The notes under the pieces: generated by a model | What the model was told of the DNA's origin: nothing | The model's database searches: none | Seen by the model: the letters and a program-made list of their open reading frames with translations, nothing else | Position numbers and translations under genes: made by a program | NCBI RefSeq assembly: GCF_000196315.1 | Contig: NC_014230.1 | Span: 682,001 to 746,000 of the forward strand | From: Croceibacter atlanticus HTCC2559 | Lineage (GTDB): Bacteria > Bacteroidota > Bacteroidia > Flavobacteriales > Flavobacteriaceae | Length of the DNA: 64,000 nucleotides | Reading direction: 5' to 3' | In this document: piece by piece, positions 9,060 to 17,945 of the stretch | How positions within the stretch are numbered: the first letter of the stretch is position 1 | How the letters are laid out: each line of letters opens with the position of its first letter

Positions 9060-9668
9060 ATGTTTTCAGAAAAAGCAAATAAAATATTTAAGCAAGTTAT
9101 AGATAAATACCACGTTGTAAATACGGTTGACCAAGCATTTGAAAACCCATACAGCAACGAAGATGAACTTTTAGAGCATTTGCTATATAGAAAATGTTGG
9201 ATAGACACTGTACAATGGCATTACGAAGACATAATTCGTGACCCACAAATAGATCCAGTAGCTGCACTTAAACTTAAAAGACAGATTGATGCTTCTAACC
9301 AAGATCGTACAGATATGGTAGAGTACATAGATAGCTATTTTTTAGAAAAGTATAAAGATGTAACTCCTAAAAAAGATGCTACCATTAATACAGAAAGTCC
9401 TGCTTGGGGTGTAGATAGATTATCTATCCTTGCCTTAAAGGTGTATCATATGAATGAAGAAAGCGTTCGTGAAGATGCTACTGAAAAGCACCGCATGCAA
9501 TGTCAACAAAAATTAAATGTTCTTTTAGAGCAACGCACAGATTTATCTTCTGCTATCGATCAATTACTTACAGACATTGAAAATGGAGATAAGTACATGA
9601 AAGTGTATAAGCAAATGAAGATGTATAATGATGATGATCTTAATCCTGTATTAAGAAACCAAAAGTAA
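9060..9668 (+). CDS. DUF4254 family protein
   Basis: A 202-residue, charged, probably all-helical cytoplasmic protein. The segments LLYRKCWIDTVQWHYEDIIRDP, IDASNQDRTDMVE and NTESPAWGVDRLSIL match the DUF4254 family of Bacteroidota. Function is unknown. It lies 9 bp upstream of a family 9 glycosyltransferase in the same reading frame, separated only by its TAA stop. This adjacency suggests a link to lipopolysaccharide or glycan assembly, which is inference from context. Confidence 0.8.
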   Translation: MFSEKANKIFKQVIDKYHVVNTVDQAFENPYSNEDELLEHLLYRKCWIDTVQWHYEDIIRDPQIDPVAALKLKRQIDASNQDRTDMVEYIDSYFLEKYKDVTPKKDATINTESPAWGVDRLSILALKVYHMNEESVREDATEKHRMQCQQKLNVLLEQRTDLSSAIDQLLTDIENGDKYMKVYKQMKMYNDDDLNPVLRNQK

Positions 9669-9677
9669 AATCCTTTT

Positions 9678-10718
9678 TTGGAGCCTTTACCAAAACATAT
9701 ACTAGTCATTAGGTTTTCTGCAATGGGAGATGTGGCTATGACAGTTCCTGTATTAAAACAATTTGTAAATACATATCCTAACGTAAAGGTAACAGTTGTA
9801 ACAAAGCCTTTTTTTGCAACTCTTTTTAAAGACATTCCAAATACAGAAGTTTTTAAAGCAGATGTTAAGCAAAAGTATAAAGGTGTTTTTGGGCTTTTTA
9901 AATTATACAAGCAATTAAGATCTCTACAAATAGATGCAGTCGCAGATTTGCACAATGTTTTACGCAGTAAAATATTAAGAGCTTTTTTTAAGCTTGGAGG
10001 TATTTCCACATTTAAAATTGACAAAGGTAGAGTCGATAAAAAAGCACTTACTCGAGATAAAAACAAAGTCTTTAAACCACTTAAGTCTACTCACGAAAGG
10101 TATGCTGATGTGTTAAGGGCAATTGGCTTTCAGATAAACTTGAAGCCGATACCAAAGAACACCACAACGCTTAATCCTGAGTTAGTACACCTTTTGCAAC
10201 CTTCTCTACATAAGCTTATTGGTATTGCTCCCTTTGCTGCACACCAAGGTAAACAATACCCTTTAGATAAGATGGTTGCTGTAATTGAAACCCTTTCGAA
10301 AAAAGACCACACTAAAGTATTATTATTTGGAGGTGGTTTGGCAGAAATTGAAGTTCTTACAAAGATTGCCTCTCAATATGACAATGTAATCTGTTTAGCA
10401 GGAACACTTGAGTTTAAAGAAGAGCTACAAGTAATCTCTAACCTAAACCTTATGATAGGAATGGATAGTGGTAATGGGCATTTAGCAGCAATGTTTGGAG
10501 TGCCCGTACTAACAATTTGGGGTGTTACACATCCTTATGCTGGTTTTGTGCCATTTGGACAACCTGAAGCAAATCAACTTATTCCAGACTTAGAGAAGTT
10601 TCCTAAAATACCAACTTCCATTTATGGCAACAAAGTCCCTAATGGTTATGAGGATGCTATGTTAAGTATTCCTGTAGAAAAAATAACAAAAATGGCTATT
10701 CAAATTATTGAAGCCTAA
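9678..10718 (+). CDS. Glycosyltransferase family 9 (lipopolysaccharide heptosyltransferase-like)
   Basis: The 346-residue protein has the family 9 N-terminal motif ILVIRFSAMGDVAM (RxxxMGDv) and the C-terminal nucleotide-sugar site LMIGMDSGNGHLAAMFGVPVLTIWG, with D-S-G as in WaaC/WaaF enzymes. It would transfer a heptose or similar sugar to a lipopolysaccharide core at the inner membrane. The start is TTG at 9678: the only upstream codon in this frame before it reaches the DUF4254 stop is non-initiating, and no ATG precedes the conserved motif. Its TAA stop overlaps the TAG of the convergent reductase gene in CTAA. Substrate may not be ADP-heptose in this phylum. Confidence 0.88.
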   Translation: MEPLPKHILVIRFSAMGDVAMTVPVLKQFVNTYPNVKVTVVTKPFFATLFKDIPNTEVFKADVKQKYKGVFGLFKLYKQLRSLQIDAVADLHNVLRSKILRAFFKLGGISTFKIDKGRVDKKALTRDKNKVFKPLKSTHERYADVLRAIGFQINLKPIPKNTTTLNPELVHLLQPSLHKLIGIAPFAAHQGKQYPLDKMVAVIETLSKKDHTKVLLFGGGLAEIEVLTKIASQYDNVICLAGTLEFKEELQVISNLNLMIGMDSGNGHLAAMFGVPVLTIWGVTHPYAGFVPFGQPEANQLIPDLEKFPKIPTSIYGNKVPNGYEDAMLSIPVEKITKMAIQIIEA

Positions 10719-11764
10719 ACCTCATCAAAGTCTACAACTACTTTTGGGGTAGTTGGATGCGCTTGGCAGGTTAAGATTAAACCTTCTGCAACCTCATCAT
10801 CTGTAAGAATTTGGTTTTTGCGCATTTCCGCTTTCCCTTCGGTTAAACGAGCAATACAAGAACTACAAATACCTCCTTGACAAGAGTAAGGCGGATCTAA
10901 GTCTTGATTTAGAACAGCATCTAATATAGATTCACTCTTTTTCATAGTAAATGTTGTTTCCTCATCATCTAACATTACTACAACTTCTGTATTTCCCTCT
11001 AAATCTGCTTCAATAGAGCCTTCTGTGTTAGAGGTAAACAATTCAAAATGAATGTTTTCTTCAGAAATATTATTTTCTTTTAAAACATCTGTTACATTTT
11101 CAATCATTTTTTCAGGACCACATAAGAACACATCTTTAAATGTATAATCCTTGTATCTGTTTTTTACTATAAAGTTAACTGTGCTTTTTTCTATTCTTCC
11201 AAAGTGGGAAGCATCCTCTTGAGACTGGCTGTATACAAACTCTATAAAAAGTCTGCTTGCATAATTGGCTTGTAACTCTAACAACTCTTTATAAAAAATT
11301 GTTTCTTGAGGTGTCCTGTTTCCATATACCAAAACAAACTTAGATGTTGGTTCTTCCTCTAAAGCAGTTTTTAATATAGATAGTATAGGCGTAATACCAC
11401 TACCAGCAGCAAAAGCCGCATAGTTATGCTGAGATGTGTTATTTGGCTCGTAAATAAATTTACCTTCAGGAGTGTGCACCTCTAAACTATCTCCAACTTT
11501 TAGTTTATTATTAGCATAGGTAGAAAATGTACCATCTTCAACTTCTTTTACTGTTACCTTTAACTCGCCACTCTTAGGTGTAGAGCAAAGCGAATAAGAC
11601 CTTCTAATCTCTTCGCCATTAAGCATCATTTTAAATGTAAGATATTGTCCTGCCTTAAACTTATAATTGTCTTTTAGTACACTAGGAACTTCAAAAACTA
11701 AACTTACCGCTTGTGGTGTTTCTCGAATGATATCTTTAATTCTAAGAAATTGAAATGCGTCCAT
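10715..11764 (-). CDS. PaaE-type ferredoxin-NAD(P)H reductase with 2Fe-2S domain
   Basis: The 349-residue protein has a flavin reductase front (RSYSLCSTP binding FAD, then AAGSGITPI for the nucleotide phosphates, and FLCGPEKMI) followed by a plant-type ferredoxin domain from about residue 265. The cluster cysteines are in SCQGGICSSC near residues 295-304 plus a later LTCQ. This is the architecture of PaaE, the electron transfer subunit of phenylacetyl-CoA epoxidase, but no paaABCD genes are nearby. A general electron-transfer role to another oxygenase or desaturase is equally possible. It has its own promoter on the minus strand. Confidence 0.87.
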   Translation of the reverse strand: MDAFQFLRIKDIIRETPQAVSLVFEVPSVLKDNYKFKAGQYLTFKMMLNGEEIRRSYSLCSTPKSGELKVTVKEVEDGTFSTYANNKLKVGDSLEVHTPEGKFIYEPNNTSQHNYAAFAAGSGITPILSILKTALEEEPTSKFVLVYGNRTPQETIFYKELLELQANYASRLFIEFVYSQSQEDASHFGRIEKSTVNFIVKNRYKDYTFKDVFLCGPEKMIENVTDVLKENNISEENIHFELFTSNTEGSIEADLEGNTEVVVMLDDEETTFTMKKSESILDAVLNQDLDPPYSCQGGICSSCIARLTEGKAEMRKNQILTDDEVAEGLILTCQAHPTTPKVVVDFDEV

Positions 11765-11781
11765 ATTAAAAAATTAGAGTG

Positions 11782-11789
11782 CAAAAATA
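11782..11789 (-). promoter_or_regulatory. -7 promoter box for the PaaE-type reductase
   Basis: Minus-strand TATTTTTG, an exact TAnnTTTG match, 17 bp from the ATG. The -33 region has no clean TTG. Confidence 0.42.
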
Positions 11790-11850
11790 CAAAGTCATTG
11801 TAACATATTTGATAAATTCGACACTTGTATAGTGAAAAAACTCTCAAAAC

Positions 11851-13323
11851 ATGATCAAACGGTTCATCTCATTAGAATGGAAACAGTTTAAAAGATCCTC
11901 TTATTTTCAAAAAGGATTAGCAATAAAAATCCTTTTAATTTTTGGAGCACTCTATTTTATGACTGCTGCCTTTTTTCTTGGTATTAGCGCCTTTTTTATG
12001 GCAGAAGAGTTTGTAAAGGATGTTGATCCTTTTGTGACCATTAACAACTATGTTATTTATTGGTTTTTATTCGACTTGGTGTTTCGATTTTTTATGCATC
12101 AACTTCCTGTAATGAATATAAAGCCTTATATGATTATCCCTATTAAACGAGAAACTGTTATACACTACCTTTTAGGGAAAACTACAATTTCGTTTTTTAA
12201 TCTTTTACCGTTATTCTTATTTGTACCAATAACTGGTGTGTTACTGTTTAAAGGTTATGCTGCGCTTTCTGCATTAACTTGGTTGATAAGCATGTTAGGA
12301 ATAACATTATGTAATAACTTCTTAAACTTTTTAATTAATAAGAACAACGTTTTCTTTTACAGTCTACTATCGGTATTGGCTATTTTTATAGGGTTAGAAT
12401 TTTATGATATTTATAAAGTATCCAAGCCATTAGGTGTTGCATTTTATAGTCTTTACACGCAACCTTATTTAGTTATCATTCCTTTAATAGCTGCATTTGG
12501 ACTTTACAAGGCTAATTATAGTCTTGTAAGAAGTGGTTTTTACCTAGATGGTGCAATTTCTAAAAAAACAAAAGCAGTAACCACCGAAAACTTATCATGG
12601 TTAGACCGTTTTGGAAGTATAGCTGTCTTTCTTAAAAACGATATTAAACTTATTAAGAGAAACGCAAGGCCTAAGCAAGTCCTAATGATGTCTTTTATCT
12701 TTTTATTTTATGGGCTTATATTTTATACTCAAGAAACTTATAGAGAGATGCCAGTATTCTTAGCGTTTGCTTCAATATTTGTCACAGGTGGTTTCCTTCT
12801 TTCTTTCGGGCAATTAGTACCTTCTTGGGATAGCGAATATTATAAGTTGCTTATGAGCCAAAACATACCTTACAGAAAGTACTTAGAATCTAAATGGTAT
12901 TTAATGGTTGTAGCTGTTGCAATTTCTTTCATTTTAAGCACACCATATATTTATTTTGGTTGGGATATTTATGGAATGATAGCTGCAGGCGCACTTTTTA
13001 ATATTGGATTAAACAGCTTTATAACCTTGTTTGGTGGCGCCTTAAATAGAGTTCCTGTAGAGTTAAATGTTAAGGCAAAAGCATTTAGCAATACACAAGG
13101 ATTTAACCCTACACAATTATTAATAGCCTTACCAAAAATGATTGGTCCTATGCTTATTTTTTATGTGCCCTACAAGCTTATAGATTTTAATGCAGGCATA
13201 ATAGCACTAGCCATTAGTGGTATTTTAGGCATTGCGTTAAAAGGCGTTTTTCTTAATAAGATAGAAGCCGTTTACCAAAAAGGAAAGTATAAAACTATTG
13301 CAGCTTTCAACGAAAAAAAATAA
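11851..13323 (+). CDS. ABC transporter permease, DUF5687 family
   Basis: A 490-residue integral membrane protein with about eleven hydrophobic segments. It starts MIKRFISLEWKQFKRSSYF, the basic cytoplasmic entry common to ABC-2-like permeases, and has IIPIKRETVIHYLLGK and GALNRVPVELNVKAKAF loops that match the DUF5687 family. It is followed 20 bp later by an ABC ATPase, so the pair likely forms an ABC-2-type exporter or permease complex in the inner membrane. The substrate is unknown; family members occur mostly in Bacteroidota. Confidence 0.8.
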   Translation: MIKRFISLEWKQFKRSSYFQKGLAIKILLIFGALYFMTAAFFLGISAFFMAEEFVKDVDPFVTINNYVIYWFLFDLVFRFFMHQLPVMNIKPYMIIPIKRETVIHYLLGKTTISFFNLLPLFLFVPITGVLLFKGYAALSALTWLISMLGITLCNNFLNFLINKNNVFFYSLLSVLAIFIGLEFYDIYKVSKPLGVAFYSLYTQPYLVIIPLIAAFGLYKANYSLVRSGFYLDGAISKKTKAVTTENLSWLDRFGSIAVFLKNDIKLIKRNARPKQVLMMSFIFLFYGLIFYTQETYREMPVFLAFASIFVTGGFLLSFGQLVPSWDSEYYKLLMSQNIPYRKYLESKWYLMVVAVAISFILSTPYIYFGWDIYGMIAAGALFNIGLNSFITLFGGALNRVPVELNVKAKAFSNTQGFNPTQLLIALPKMIGPMLIFYVPYKLIDFNAGIIALAISGILGIALKGVFLNKIEAVYQKGKYKTIAAFNEKK

Positions 13324-13343
13324 CCTAACAAGAATTGGATATT

Positions 13344-14039
13344 ATGATCACCACAACAAACTTATCAAAATCATATAACGGCGCAACTGTTTTAAATGTT
13401 GAGCATTTAGAGATTCCTAAAGGCGAAAGCTTTGGTCTTGTAGGTAATAATGGCGCAGGAAAAACCACATATTTCAGTTTACTTTTAGACTTAATAAGAC
13501 CCACTACAGGACATATAGAAAACAATGCTATAATAGTAAATGAAAGCGAAGACTGGAAACCGTTTACATCATCATTTATAGATGAAAGTTTTTTAATAGG
13601 TTATCTAACTGCTGAAGAATACTTTTATTTTATTGGCGATTTAAGGGGCCAAAACAAAGCCACAGTTGATGCCTTTTTAGCAGATTTTGAAGATTTTTTT
13701 AATGGAGAAATTTTAGGGCAGAAAAAATACTTGAGAGACCTTTCTAAAGGAAATCAGAAAAAAGCAGGCATAATTGCAGCACTTATAGGTAACCCACAAG
13801 TTATTATTTTAGATGAACCTTTTGCCAATTTAGATCCTACAACTCAAATTAGACTAAAAAGATTAATGAAAGAGCTTACTGAAAACAGAGAAGTAACGTT
13901 ATTGGTTTCCTCTCATGACTTGCTTCATGTTACAGAAGTGTGTGAACGTATTGTGGTGTTAGAAAAAGGAGAAGTTGTTAAAGACTTAGCTAAATCTCCC
14001 GAAACACTAAAAGAATTAGAAGAGCATTTTAACAGATAG
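13344..14039 (+). CDS. ABC transporter ATP-binding protein
   Basis: A 231-residue ATPase subunit. Walker A is GNNGAGKTT near residue 36, the signature segment is LSKGNQKK near 132 (a degenerate LSGGQ), Walker B with the catalytic Glu is VIILDEPFANLD near 154, and the switch His is in VSSHDL. I chose the ATG at 13344 over an in-frame TTG nine bases earlier. It pairs with the DUF5687 permease immediately upstream. The short length, with no C-terminal regulatory domain, is typical of ABC-2 exporters. Cargo cannot be inferred. Confidence 0.9.
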   Translation: MITTTNLSKSYNGATVLNVEHLEIPKGESFGLVGNNGAGKTTYFSLLLDLIRPTTGHIENNAIIVNESEDWKPFTSSFIDESFLIGYLTAEEYFYFIGDLRGQNKATVDAFLADFEDFFNGEILGQKKYLRDLSKGNQKKAGIIAALIGNPQVIILDEPFANLDPTTQIRLKRLMKELTENREVTLLVSSHDLLHVTEVCERIVVLEKGEVVKDLAKSPETLKELEEHFNR

Positions 14040-14187
14040 CAACTTAAAATACACTCTATAATTCAGTACAATTCTATGTTTTAAATTGTAAAATCTGCTT
14101 ATTTCAAAAAAAGTACCTTATTTTTACGACCCGTGATACTAAAGTAGGCGGTTTTCAGTTAGTTATAGTACACAAAATAAGCGCTTT

Positions 14188-16755
14188 TTGATTTTGAAAT
14201 CTACGCATAAATACATCATACTTTCCTTAACACTTTTACTTCTTGTAGGGTGTTCTAGAAAAAAGGACAAATTTATAAACCGTGGTTGGCACGCTATGAC
14301 AGCCTACTACAACACTATGTTTAATGGCAAACAAGCTATTATACAAGGTGAAGCAGAGCTTGAGGCCTCTTTTAGAGATAACTATTGGGCAATACTGCCT
14401 GTAGAGCGGTTACAAATAGAAGAGCAAGCCTTATTACAAGGAGAAACCAAGAATGCAAATTTTGAACGTGCTGAAGAAAAAGCAACTAAAGCCATTCAAA
14501 AACATAGCATGTACATTGATGGCGAGGAAAATAACCCTCAGATGGATGAAGCTTTTATAATGTTAGGTAAGGCGCGCTATTTTGATGGTCGTTTTATACC
14601 GGCACAAGAAGCCTTTAACTATGTGCTTAGACGCTATCCTACTAGTAACACAATTACAGAAGCTCGTGTTTGGAAAGAAAAAGTAAATATTAGACTAGAC
14701 AACAACGAACTAGCTATTGAAAATTTAAAAGAAATTCTTGAAGAAGCTGAAGAAGAAGATCTAAACAAACAAGCTGTTGCAGAAGCAGCTGCAATGCTTT
14801 CTCAAGCCTATATAAACCTTCAACAATTAGATAGTGCTATAATGCCAATTAAATTGGCTTCAGAAACTATAGATGATAAAGAAAAACAAGCACGATATAC
14901 GTTTATAAAGGGACAACTTTATAATAATATTGGTAAAGTAGACAGTGCCAATATTGCATTTGATGAAGTTATAAAGCTTAACCGAAGCATTCCTCGCAGA
15001 TATCTAATTAATGCTTATGTTGAAAAAGCAAAGAACTTTGATTTAGATAAAGGCGATAAAGCTGAATTTGAAGAATTGCTTACACGCCTTGAAACATATT
15101 ATGAAAACAGACCATATCTAGATAGAATATATTTGGTTATGGCAGACTACTATCAAAAACTAGACTCTACAGATCTTGCTGTTACTTATTACAATAAATC
15201 TTTAAGAACACAATCTGCAGATAATTATTTAGTTTCAAGAAACTATTTAAGGCTGGCCGAAATAAATTTTGACAATGCAGAATATAAAGAAGCTGGTAAT
15301 TATTTTGACAGTACACTAACCAACCTAGATAATACCACAAGAGAATTTAGGACCATTACAAAACGTCGTGTTAATCTAGACGATGTGATTCTTTATGAAG
15401 GCATTGCAAGAGCAAACGATAGTATTTTAAATGTTGCTAATTTATCTGCAGAAGATCAATATTCATATTACCAAACCTATGCAGATGGTCTTAAAGCTAC
15501 TGCCATAGCACAAGCAAGAGCAGAAGAGTTACCAGTTACTGGTGCAACAAACTCCTTTTACAATAAGCAAACCAACTCTCGAGAGTTAAAAGGAATAGGT
15601 GGTCCTAAAGTAAAAGGTGATTTTTACTTTTACAACCCTACAACTGTGGCTTACGGAAAACAGGAGTTTGAAAAAGTTTGGGGCAGTCGTAAATTAGAAG
15701 ACAATTGGAGAACTGGCGGTTCTGTTTTTTCTAATACAGAAACAGAAGAAGAAGATATAGATCCTATTGCAGCTTTAGAGGAAGATCCGAGATTTGACCC
15801 TCAAACCTATGTAGATTTAATTCCTAAAAACCAAAAAGTACTTGATAGTTTATCTACAGAGCGTAATTTTGCCTACTACCAATTAGGTCTTATTTATAAA
15901 GAAAAGTTTAAGGAATACAGTTTAGCTTCAGAAAAGCTTGAAGGCTTATTAAACAACAATCCAGAGGAACGCTTAATATTACCTTCTAAGTACAATCTGT
16001 ATAAAGTTTACGAAACCACTGGAGATACTGCCAATGCAGATCGTGTAAAGAACGATATTTTAAATAATCATCCAGAGTCCAGGTATGCTTCAATTTTAAG
16101 AAACCCAGAATCCTTAAAGAATGATGAAAATAGTCCAGAAGCTATTTACGCCACGTTATACAAACAGTTTCAAGAGCAAAATTATGCTTTAGTATTAGAA
16201 AAATCTGAAGAGTATATTCAACAATTTACAGGAGATGATATTGTTCCTAAATTTGAGTTATTAAAAGCTTATGCTGAAGGCCGTTATCTAGGATTTGAAG
16301 CTTACAAAGAAGGTTTAAATTTTGTAGCCCTTAACTATCCACAAAGTGATGAAGGTAAACAGGCTGCCAAAATTTACAAACAATCTATTCCATCGTTAGA
16401 ATTTAAGGAATTTGAAAAAGATGGTAAAGAAGGTGAGTTTAAATTAATTTATCCAATAGACAAAAACGACACTACAGTTGATGCAAAAGCACTTAGGGAA
16501 AAAGTAGATAAAGCTATTGAAGATTTAGGGTACACTAACCTGTATACATCTTATGATGTTTATAATCCTTTCCAAAACTTCCTAGTAATACATGGTTTAA
16601 ACAGTAGCCTTGGTGCAGAAGGATTTGGCGAGCTTTTAAAAGACAACAAGAATTATAAAATTACAAATGAGTTTTTTGGTATTTCTTCAGAAAACTATAC
16701 TATTGTACAGATTCATAAAAATATTGATGCTTACAGAGAGTTTTCAACTCAATAA
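14188..16755 (+). CDS. sprE: Gliding motility / type IX secretion lipoprotein SprE (PorW)
   Basis: An 855-residue lipoprotein with the signal and lipobox LLLLVGC followed by SRKKDKF. It contains many tetratricopeptide-like helical pairs, for example around ANIAFDEVIKLN, LAVTYYNKSLR and YASILRNPE. Length and the opening RGWHAMTAYYNTMFNG match SprE/PorW, needed for gliding and T9SS function in Flavobacterium and Porphyromonas. Only TTG codons (14188, or 14194) can start it; an in-frame stop lies at 14140. It probably sits in the periplasm, anchored to a membrane, as an energy-linking or assembly factor of the secretion machine. It precedes bactofilin and ATP synthase genes. Confidence 0.85.
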   Translation: MILKSTHKYIILSLTLLLLVGCSRKKDKFINRGWHAMTAYYNTMFNGKQAIIQGEAELEASFRDNYWAILPVERLQIEEQALLQGETKNANFERAEEKATKAIQKHSMYIDGEENNPQMDEAFIMLGKARYFDGRFIPAQEAFNYVLRRYPTSNTITEARVWKEKVNIRLDNNELAIENLKEILEEAEEEDLNKQAVAEAAAMLSQAYINLQQLDSAIMPIKLASETIDDKEKQARYTFIKGQLYNNIGKVDSANIAFDEVIKLNRSIPRRYLINAYVEKAKNFDLDKGDKAEFEELLTRLETYYENRPYLDRIYLVMADYYQKLDSTDLAVTYYNKSLRTQSADNYLVSRNYLRLAEINFDNAEYKEAGNYFDSTLTNLDNTTREFRTITKRRVNLDDVILYEGIARANDSILNVANLSAEDQYSYYQTYADGLKATAIAQARAEELPVTGATNSFYNKQTNSRELKGIGGPKVKGDFYFYNPTTVAYGKQEFEKVWGSRKLEDNWRTGGSVFSNTETEEEDIDPIAALEEDPRFDPQTYVDLIPKNQKVLDSLSTERNFAYYQLGLIYKEKFKEYSLASEKLEGLLNNNPEERLILPSKYNLYKVYETTGDTANADRVKNDILNNHPESRYASILRNPESLKNDENSPEAIYATLYKQFQEQNYALVLEKSEEYIQQFTGDDIVPKFELLKAYAEGRYLGFEAYKEGLNFVALNYPQSDEGKQAAKIYKQSIPSLEFKEFEKDGKEGEFKLIYPIDKNDTTVDAKALREKVDKAIEDLGYTNLYTSYDVYNPFQNFLVIHGLNSSLGAEGFGELLKDNKNYKITNEFFGISSENYTIVQIHKNIDAYREFSTQ

Positions 16756-16784
16756 ATAGGCCTTAACTCTAAAACAATCACACT

Positions 16785-17204
16785 ATGTTTTCAGACAATA
16801 ATTCAGGTAAAAAATCTCGAAATAATGAACAGGTTTCGAGAGAACAAAATAAAATTTCACAAGGCACAAAAATAGTAGGTGATATTGTTGCCAAAGGAGC
16901 TTTTAGGATAGAGGGCACTGTAGAAGGTACTGTTACAACTCCTGGAAAAGTAGTTGTGGGCAAAAGTGGCTTTATTAGTGGTACACTTACTTGTGAAAAT
17001 GCAGATTTTGAAGGAAAATTTTCTGGGAAATTAGATATTGCAGATACATTAACACTTAGGTCTTCTTCTCACATAGAAGGTGAAGTTTTAGTAGGTAAGC
17101 TTGCTGTTGAACCAGGCGCAACGTTTAACGCGTCATGTGCAATGAAAGGCAATGTAAAATCGTTAAAAAACGACGATGACAAACGAAAAGAAAAGTCCGC
17201 TTAA
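16785..17204 (+). CDS. Bactofilin family cytoskeletal protein
   Basis: A 139-residue protein with a polar N-terminal tail and a central bactofilin beta-helix domain built from short repeated strands: GTKIVGDIVAKGAFRIEG, GTVEGTVTTPGKVVVGKSG and HIEGEVLVGKL. Bactofilins polymerise without nucleotides into membrane-associated filaments that act in cell shape, polarity or motility. It follows sprE and overlaps the atpZ gene by 29 bases, an overlap that suggests co-expression. Whether it has a role in gliding or in ATP synthase placement is not shown by sequence. Confidence 0.9.
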   Translation: MFSDNNSGKKSRNNEQVSREQNKISQGTKIVGDIVAKGAFRIEGTVEGTVTTPGKVVVGKSGFISGTLTCENADFEGKFSGKLDIADTLTLRSSSHIEGEVLVGKLAVEPGATFNASCAMKGNVKSLKNDDDKRKEKSA

Positions 17205-17412
17205 TTCTTCTTACGCTAAATATTCAGGCATAGCCTTTCAAATGTTTGCCATAATTGCAATTGGTGCTTTTGGAGGTGTAAAGCTAGATGAATATCTAAA
17301 TAACCAAAACAACCTTTACACTATAATTTTTAGCTTAGTGGCTGTACTTGCAGCTATATTTTTTGTCATTAGGCAAATTTTAAAAATGAGCAAAGATGAT
17401 AATGCGTCTTAA
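17176..17412 (+). CDS. AtpZ/AtpI family ATP synthase assembly protein
   Basis: A 78-residue membrane protein with two helices, the first around IAFQMFAIIAIGAFGGVKLD and the second around YTIIFSLVAVLAAIFFV. This is the AtpZ layout. The GGVKLDEYL turn between helices matches the family. Relatives in other bacteria are linked to ATP synthase assembly or cation uptake. It begins inside the bactofilin gene (29-base overlap) and leads the ATP synthase gene set. Confidence 0.85.
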   Translation: MTNEKKSPLNSSYAKYSGIAFQMFAIIAIGAFGGVKLDEYLNNQNNLYTIIFSLVAVLAAIFFVIRQILKMSKDDNAS

Positions 17413-17438
17413 AACGCACTGTTCTTAAAACCAACTTT

Positions 17439-17855
17439 ATGAATTCTATTCAAGAAAAAGAATTTAGAAGACGCCAAATAAGTTTTGTAGGCCTTCTTAG
17501 TGCCATTACTGTTATTTTACTTGGGCTCCATTATTATATATACTACTACTTTGCAGCTTCTATTGATCTCAAGATACCACTATGGACAGTTTATGCATTT
17601 CACTTTATAGTTGTATTGCTTATTTATAGCTTTATAAACTACAGGCATACTTCCGGAAAGACAGATGTGTTTAATGTTTTTATGATACTTACGTTTTTGA
17701 AGATGATCCTGGCTGTGGTATTTTTATTACCCGTATTACTTTCATCCTTAGAAAACAAGGTGCCAGACGTGCTTAACTTCTTCTTTCCGTATTTCATTTA
17801 TTTAGGGTTAGAAGTGTGGACCGTCACCAATTTTTTAAAGGAAAAAACAAACTAA
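17439..17855 (+). CDS. Small membrane protein of the atp locus (possibly DUF6168 family)
   Basis: A 138-residue protein with four hydrophobic helices, starting MNSIQEKEFRRRQISFVGLL. It sits between atpZ and atpB, the position where many bacteria have atpI. The arrangement and length resemble flavobacterial proteins I recall as DUF6168, but I am not sure of that name. It may help ATP synthase assembly, by position only. Confidence 0.65.
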   Translation: MNSIQEKEFRRRQISFVGLLSAITVILLGLHYYIYYYFAASIDLKIPLWTVYAFHFIVVLLIYSFINYRHTSGKTDVFNVFMILTFLKMILAVVFLLPVLLSSLENKVPDVLNFFFPYFIYLGLEVWTVTNFLKEKTN

Positions 17856-17877
17856 AAACTTTGACTAATTTTTTTGT

Positions 17878-17907
17878 TTGCCAATTCATTTAATGTGCGT
17901 ACTTTTG
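17878..17907 (+). promoter_or_regulatory. Complete TTG-N19-TAnnTTTG promoter for the atpB operon
   Basis: TTG (17878-17880) is followed after 19 bp by TACTTTTG (17900-17907), a full match to the Bacteroidota sigma-A consensus, 38 bp before the atpB ATG. It would let the ATP synthase genes be transcribed independently of sprE and bactofilin. Confidence 0.6.
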
Positions 17908-17945
17908 CACCAAATTTAAACAGGTTATTTTAACGCAATTTTGCA

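Noticed and set aside
9560-10066. 168-codon frame antisense to DUF4254 and glycosyltransferase genes
   Set aside because: No start context, no domain and spans the junction of two real genes.
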